Source: Elusimicrobiota bacterium
GTDB taxonomy: Bacteria; Elusimicrobiota; Elusimicrobia; Elusimicrobiales; UBA9959
Length of the DNA stretch: 64,000 nucleotides
Direction: 5' to 3'
NCBI GenBank assembly: GCA_009773155.1
Contig: WOVA01000005.1
Coordinates: forward strand, 19,218-83,217
Shown here: piece after piece, positions 62,226 through 64,000 of the stretch
Numbering within the stretch: position 1 is the first letter of the stretch
Layout: each line of letters opens with the position of its first letter
Notes under the pieces: generated by a model
Told to the model about the DNA's origin: nothing
The model's input: the letters and a program-made list of their open reading frames with translations, nothing else
The model's database searches: none
Made by a program: the position numbers and the translations under genes

Positions 62226-63386
62226 CTACAGGTTATCCATATCCAGGCCCTTCTCCGGCGTTACTCCGGCCAGGAAATCGGCGCAGGGCAGGCATAGAAC
62301 GTTTCCGCGCTTCAGGCGCTCGGTGCCCCTGTAGAGCAGGGAGCACCGCGCTTCGGGATAATCCTGCTTGAACGCCTCGAGCGCGCGCAGGTGTTCCGGG
62401 TGTATCCTGGCGGAATTCTTCACTTCTATGGCGTACAAGCCGTCCTCGCCGTAAACCACGAAGTCCACTTCCAACCCCTTCTGCGTGCGCCAGTAATAGA
62501 GGCGGTTCTCCCTGCCGCGGTAGTCCGTCCAGGCGCGCAGTTGCTGGGCCACGAGGCCCTCCAGGGCGCCGCCGTCTATTTCTGGGCGGTCAAGGGGGCC
62601 CTTCGGCCTTATGCTTCGGAATACGCCCGGGTCGCAGAAGTAGAACTTGGAGTGTTCCACAAGTCTGCGCTTGGCCCGTTTGGAAAACACGCCTACCTGG
62701 AAACTCAGGAGCAGGTCTTCAAGGATCTTCAGGTAACCCTCCACCGTCTTTCGTTCGGCGGCGCACTCGCGGGCCACGCCGCTGACGTTAAGTACGGAGG
62801 CGTGTGAAAAACTGGCCGCTTCGAGGAAGCGGGAAAAGGCGGGGATGCTGCGGACCAGAGCTTCCGCCTGTACTTCCTCTTTTATGTACAAAGCCAGGTA
62901 GCCGTTGAGCGTGGCTTTGGGGTCCGCGGAGGCCACGACCAGCGGCAGCAGGCCGTTCTGCAGGGCCTGGGGCAGCGAGAACGCGCCGTGCAGTTCCGAG
63001 GCGGTGAACGGGTGCATGGAAACGCTGGCCGCGCGGCCGCCAAGGAGGTCGGCGCCGGTCCTCTTTATTTTGCGCGAACTGGAACCTGTCATGATGAAGC
63101 GGAGCCCGCGGCGCTCTTCTATGAGGGAGTGGACTACGGTAAGCACCTCGGGGACCTTCTGTATCTCGTCTATCACTATGTCTTTCTTCCGCGGGTCGGC
63201 GGCCAGCGCTTCGCGCAGCCTTTCCGGGTAGGCGGAGTAGGCGCGGTGGATCTCCGGCGAGAGAAAATCCAGGAAGAGCGCGTCTTTAAACTGCTCCTTT
63301 ACCCACAGGGACTTGCCGGTCCCCCTGGGTCCGAACAGGAAGAAGCTTTGCTTTGGAGGGGTCAGGTGTCTGGCCAGTATTCGCAT
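62226..63386 (-). CDS. AAA ATPase with DUF4143 and PD-(D/E)XK-like C-terminus
   Basis: I use the ATG at 63386 (MRILARHLTPPKQSFFLFGPRGTGKS); an in-frame ATG at 63422 lies inside a palindrome and upstream of the promoter -10. The 386-aa protein has Walker A GPRGTGKS, Walker B DIVIDEIQKVPE and sensor-like FIMTGSSSRKIKR in an N-terminal AAA domain. A DUF4143 part follows (about 230-370), with a nuclease-like EVDFVVYGEDGLYAIEVKNS motif. The family is scattered by horizontal transfer; its role is unknown, though defence or stress-related ideas exist. Confidence 0.92.
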   Translation of the reverse strand: MRILARHLTPPKQSFFLFGPRGTGKSLWVKEQFKDALFLDFLSPEIHRAYSAYPERLREALAADPRKKDIVIDEIQKVPEVLTVVHSLIEERRGLRFIMTGSSSRKIKRTGADLLGGRAASVSMHPFTASELHGAFSLPQALQNGLLPLVVASADPKATLNGYLALYIKEEVQAEALVRSIPAFSRFLEAASFSHASVLNVSGVARECAAERKTVEGYLKILEDLLLSFQVGVFSKRAKRRLVEHSKFYFCDPGVFRSIRPKGPLDRPEIDGGALEGLVAQQLRAWTDYRGRENRLYYWRTQKGLEVDFVVYGEDGLYAIEVKNSARIHPEHLRALEAFKQDYPEARCSLLYRGTERLKRGNVLCLPCADFLAGVTPEKGLDMDNL

Positions 63387-63392
63387 TGCGTT

Positions 63393-63461
63393 ATTATAGC
63401 ACGGTGTAAAATGGAAGCGCAAATTCCATAAATGACCTATTTATGGAATTTGCGCTTCCAT
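63393..63461 (-). promoter_or_regulatory. Leaderless promoter overlapped by a perfect 23-bp palindrome
   Basis: On the minus strand, TGCTATAAT (extended -10; TATAAT at 63398-63393) lies six bases before the ATG at 63386. A TTGCGC -35 at 63422-63417 is spaced by 18 bases. The inverted repeat has arms at 63411-63433 and 63439-63461, perfectly complementary (arm begins ATGGAAGCGCAAATTCC), with a five-base loop. The -35 lies inside the first arm, so a protein binding the palindrome would block transcription. Confidence 0.75.
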
Positions 63462-63550
63462 AATAATCAGGGGGTGTTCCGCCTGGGGCTCCCTGCTGAG
63501 TTCCCCAAGATAAAACCCGCCCCTAAAACCTGCGGCCGCCGGGCGGGAGA

Positions 63551-63593
63551 CAAAACCGGCGGTTCTCACGCGAAAAATTCAGAAAGCAGCGCC
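63551..63593 (+). repeat. 43-base direct repeat, copy 2 (right of the DUF4143-type ATPase gene)
   Basis: This copy lies just before the end of the small membrane-protein gene and matches copy 1 at 36 of 43 positions. Its position beside the ATPase gene on the opposite flank suggests that the ATPase segment was inserted between or carried by the repeats. Confidence 0.65.
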
Positions 63594-63597
63594 CCCT

Positions 63598-63789
63598 TCA
63601 GCATTCCTTGAGGCCGAGCTTCCGGAAGAACCAGATGGCCGGGCACCAGCGGGTGAAAGCGGACTGCAGCAGGTTGGCGCCTACGAAGGCCGTCAGCCAT
63701 AACCAGCGTATATCGGCGTACACCGCCAGGCCCAGGCTGAGCAGGACCATGAACCCCGCCAGCAGCCGCAAAGCTTCTCCCATTTTCAT
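63598..63789 (-). CDS. Small DUF2892-like membrane protein (intact copy)
   Basis: The 63-aa protein has two membrane segments (LRLLAGFMVLLSLGLAVYADIRW and WLTAFVGANLLQSAF). It ends in the family-like TRWCPAIWFFRKLGLKEC, with a conserved Cys after the second segment. AAAGGAGGAG stands before the ATG on the minus strand. YgaP-like proteins with this fold occur alone or fused to rhodanese domains and are linked to sulfur handling. The gene is duplicated: a truncated copy lies at 60755-60893. Confidence 0.85.
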   Translation of the reverse strand: MKMGEALRLLAGFMVLLSLGLAVYADIRWLWLTAFVGANLLQSAFTRWCPAIWFFRKLGLKEC

Positions 63790-64000
63790 ATAACTCCTCC
63801 TTTATTCGCCGGCGGCACCCGGCCGCTCGTCGTTCTCGGGGACACCATGCCGCATGGTGTCCCCTTAGCCTGAATCCTGCAGTTCAGAGTGGTTCTCATT
63901 CGGAAAACAAAGGAACAGAATTATTCTGCAGGATTCCCCGCGAAGCGGGCGGAGGGCCCAGCGCTATGCGCGCCCGGCCCGACGAGGTGTATACCTCCCG
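63790..64000. other. Intergenic end of the window with hairpins
   Basis: I see no gene in this stretch. It holds the perfect hairpin at 63838-63864 and a longer-range 11-bp inverted repeat GAATCCTGCAG (63872-63882) / CTGCAGGATTC (63926-63936), with a 43-base spacer containing ACAGAATTATTC. Confidence 0.5.
63838..63864. repeat. Perfect 12-bp hairpin, REP-like
   Basis: GGGGACACCATG (63838-63849) pairs with CATGGTGTCCCC (63853-63864) around a three-base loop. The stem resembles the weaker hairpin at 33348-33373. Its GGGGACA edge matches the outer bases of the RAYT inverted repeat (GGGGACAGG at 27897-27905). Confidence 0.6.

Noticed and set aside
55106..63925. Shared AGG(C/A)ACAGAATTATTC motif at about 55108 and 63911 as a mobile-element end
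   Set aside because: Only about 16 bases are shared and the flanks differ. It may be a scar of related elements, but two copies are not enough to claim it.

Overview
The window is GC-rich chromosomal DNA of a Gram-negative bacterium. Evidence for an outer membrane is a PorV/PorQ-type barrel, another predicted barrel, many Sec signal peptides and a signal peptidase I. The gene order HPF - HprK - RapZ - mannose-type PTS - HPr - EI - LepA - LepB, next to very large FN3/propeller secreted proteins, resembles what I would expect from Elusimicrobiota or a related lineage. That placement is an inference; there is no rRNA here to test it.

Layout. (1) 1-33312: tail of an unknown gene, a 70-aa gene, then a 27.5-kb gene for a 9178-aa secreted protein built mainly from about 48 copies of a ~110-aa repeat. 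It is followed by a PQQ-propeller/FN3 protein with a C-terminal sorting-like domain and by a PorV/PorQ-like barrel. A RAYT-type transposase unit with perfect 20-bp inverted ends sits inside this cluster, and its right end supplies the first codons of the propeller gene. (2) 33395-45716: a tight plus-strand housekeeping run: ribosome hibernation factor, HPr kinase, RapZ, a complete EIIA/B/C/D set, HPr, EI, lepA, lepB, metF, a coiled-coil zinc-ribbon protein, RNase P RNA and a 91-aa unknown protein. GC-rich degenerate repeats appear to have been absorbed in frame into hprK and metF and to lie in front of lepB. (3) 45779-53916: barrel plus hybrid sensor kinase operon, several short-repeat secreted proteins, a Cys-rich small protein, a transglutaminase-like protein with a double-DUF350 membrane protein, and a TatD/TcdA pair. 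(4) 53955-55276: a decayed IS3-type insertion with truncated genes on both sides. (5) 55277-60671: clostripain-type protease, tRNA-Val(CAC), DedA protein, a secreted lambda-endolysin-like enzyme, a TPR membrane protein and a divergent subtilase. (6) 60755-64000: an accessory island with a nucleotidyltransferase/HEPN pair and a DUF4143-type AAA ATPase, lying between a truncated and an intact copy of the same small membrane-protein gene.

How the parts fit. The PTS block carries every element needed for HPr-Ser46 regulation by HprK and for sugar phosphorylation through H15 of HPr. The first block looks like one secretion/surface-display locus. Both accessory modules in the island have near-consensus promoters overlapped by perfect palindromes and placed so that the transcript would start at or next to the start codon. 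This suggests autoregulated, leaderless expression.
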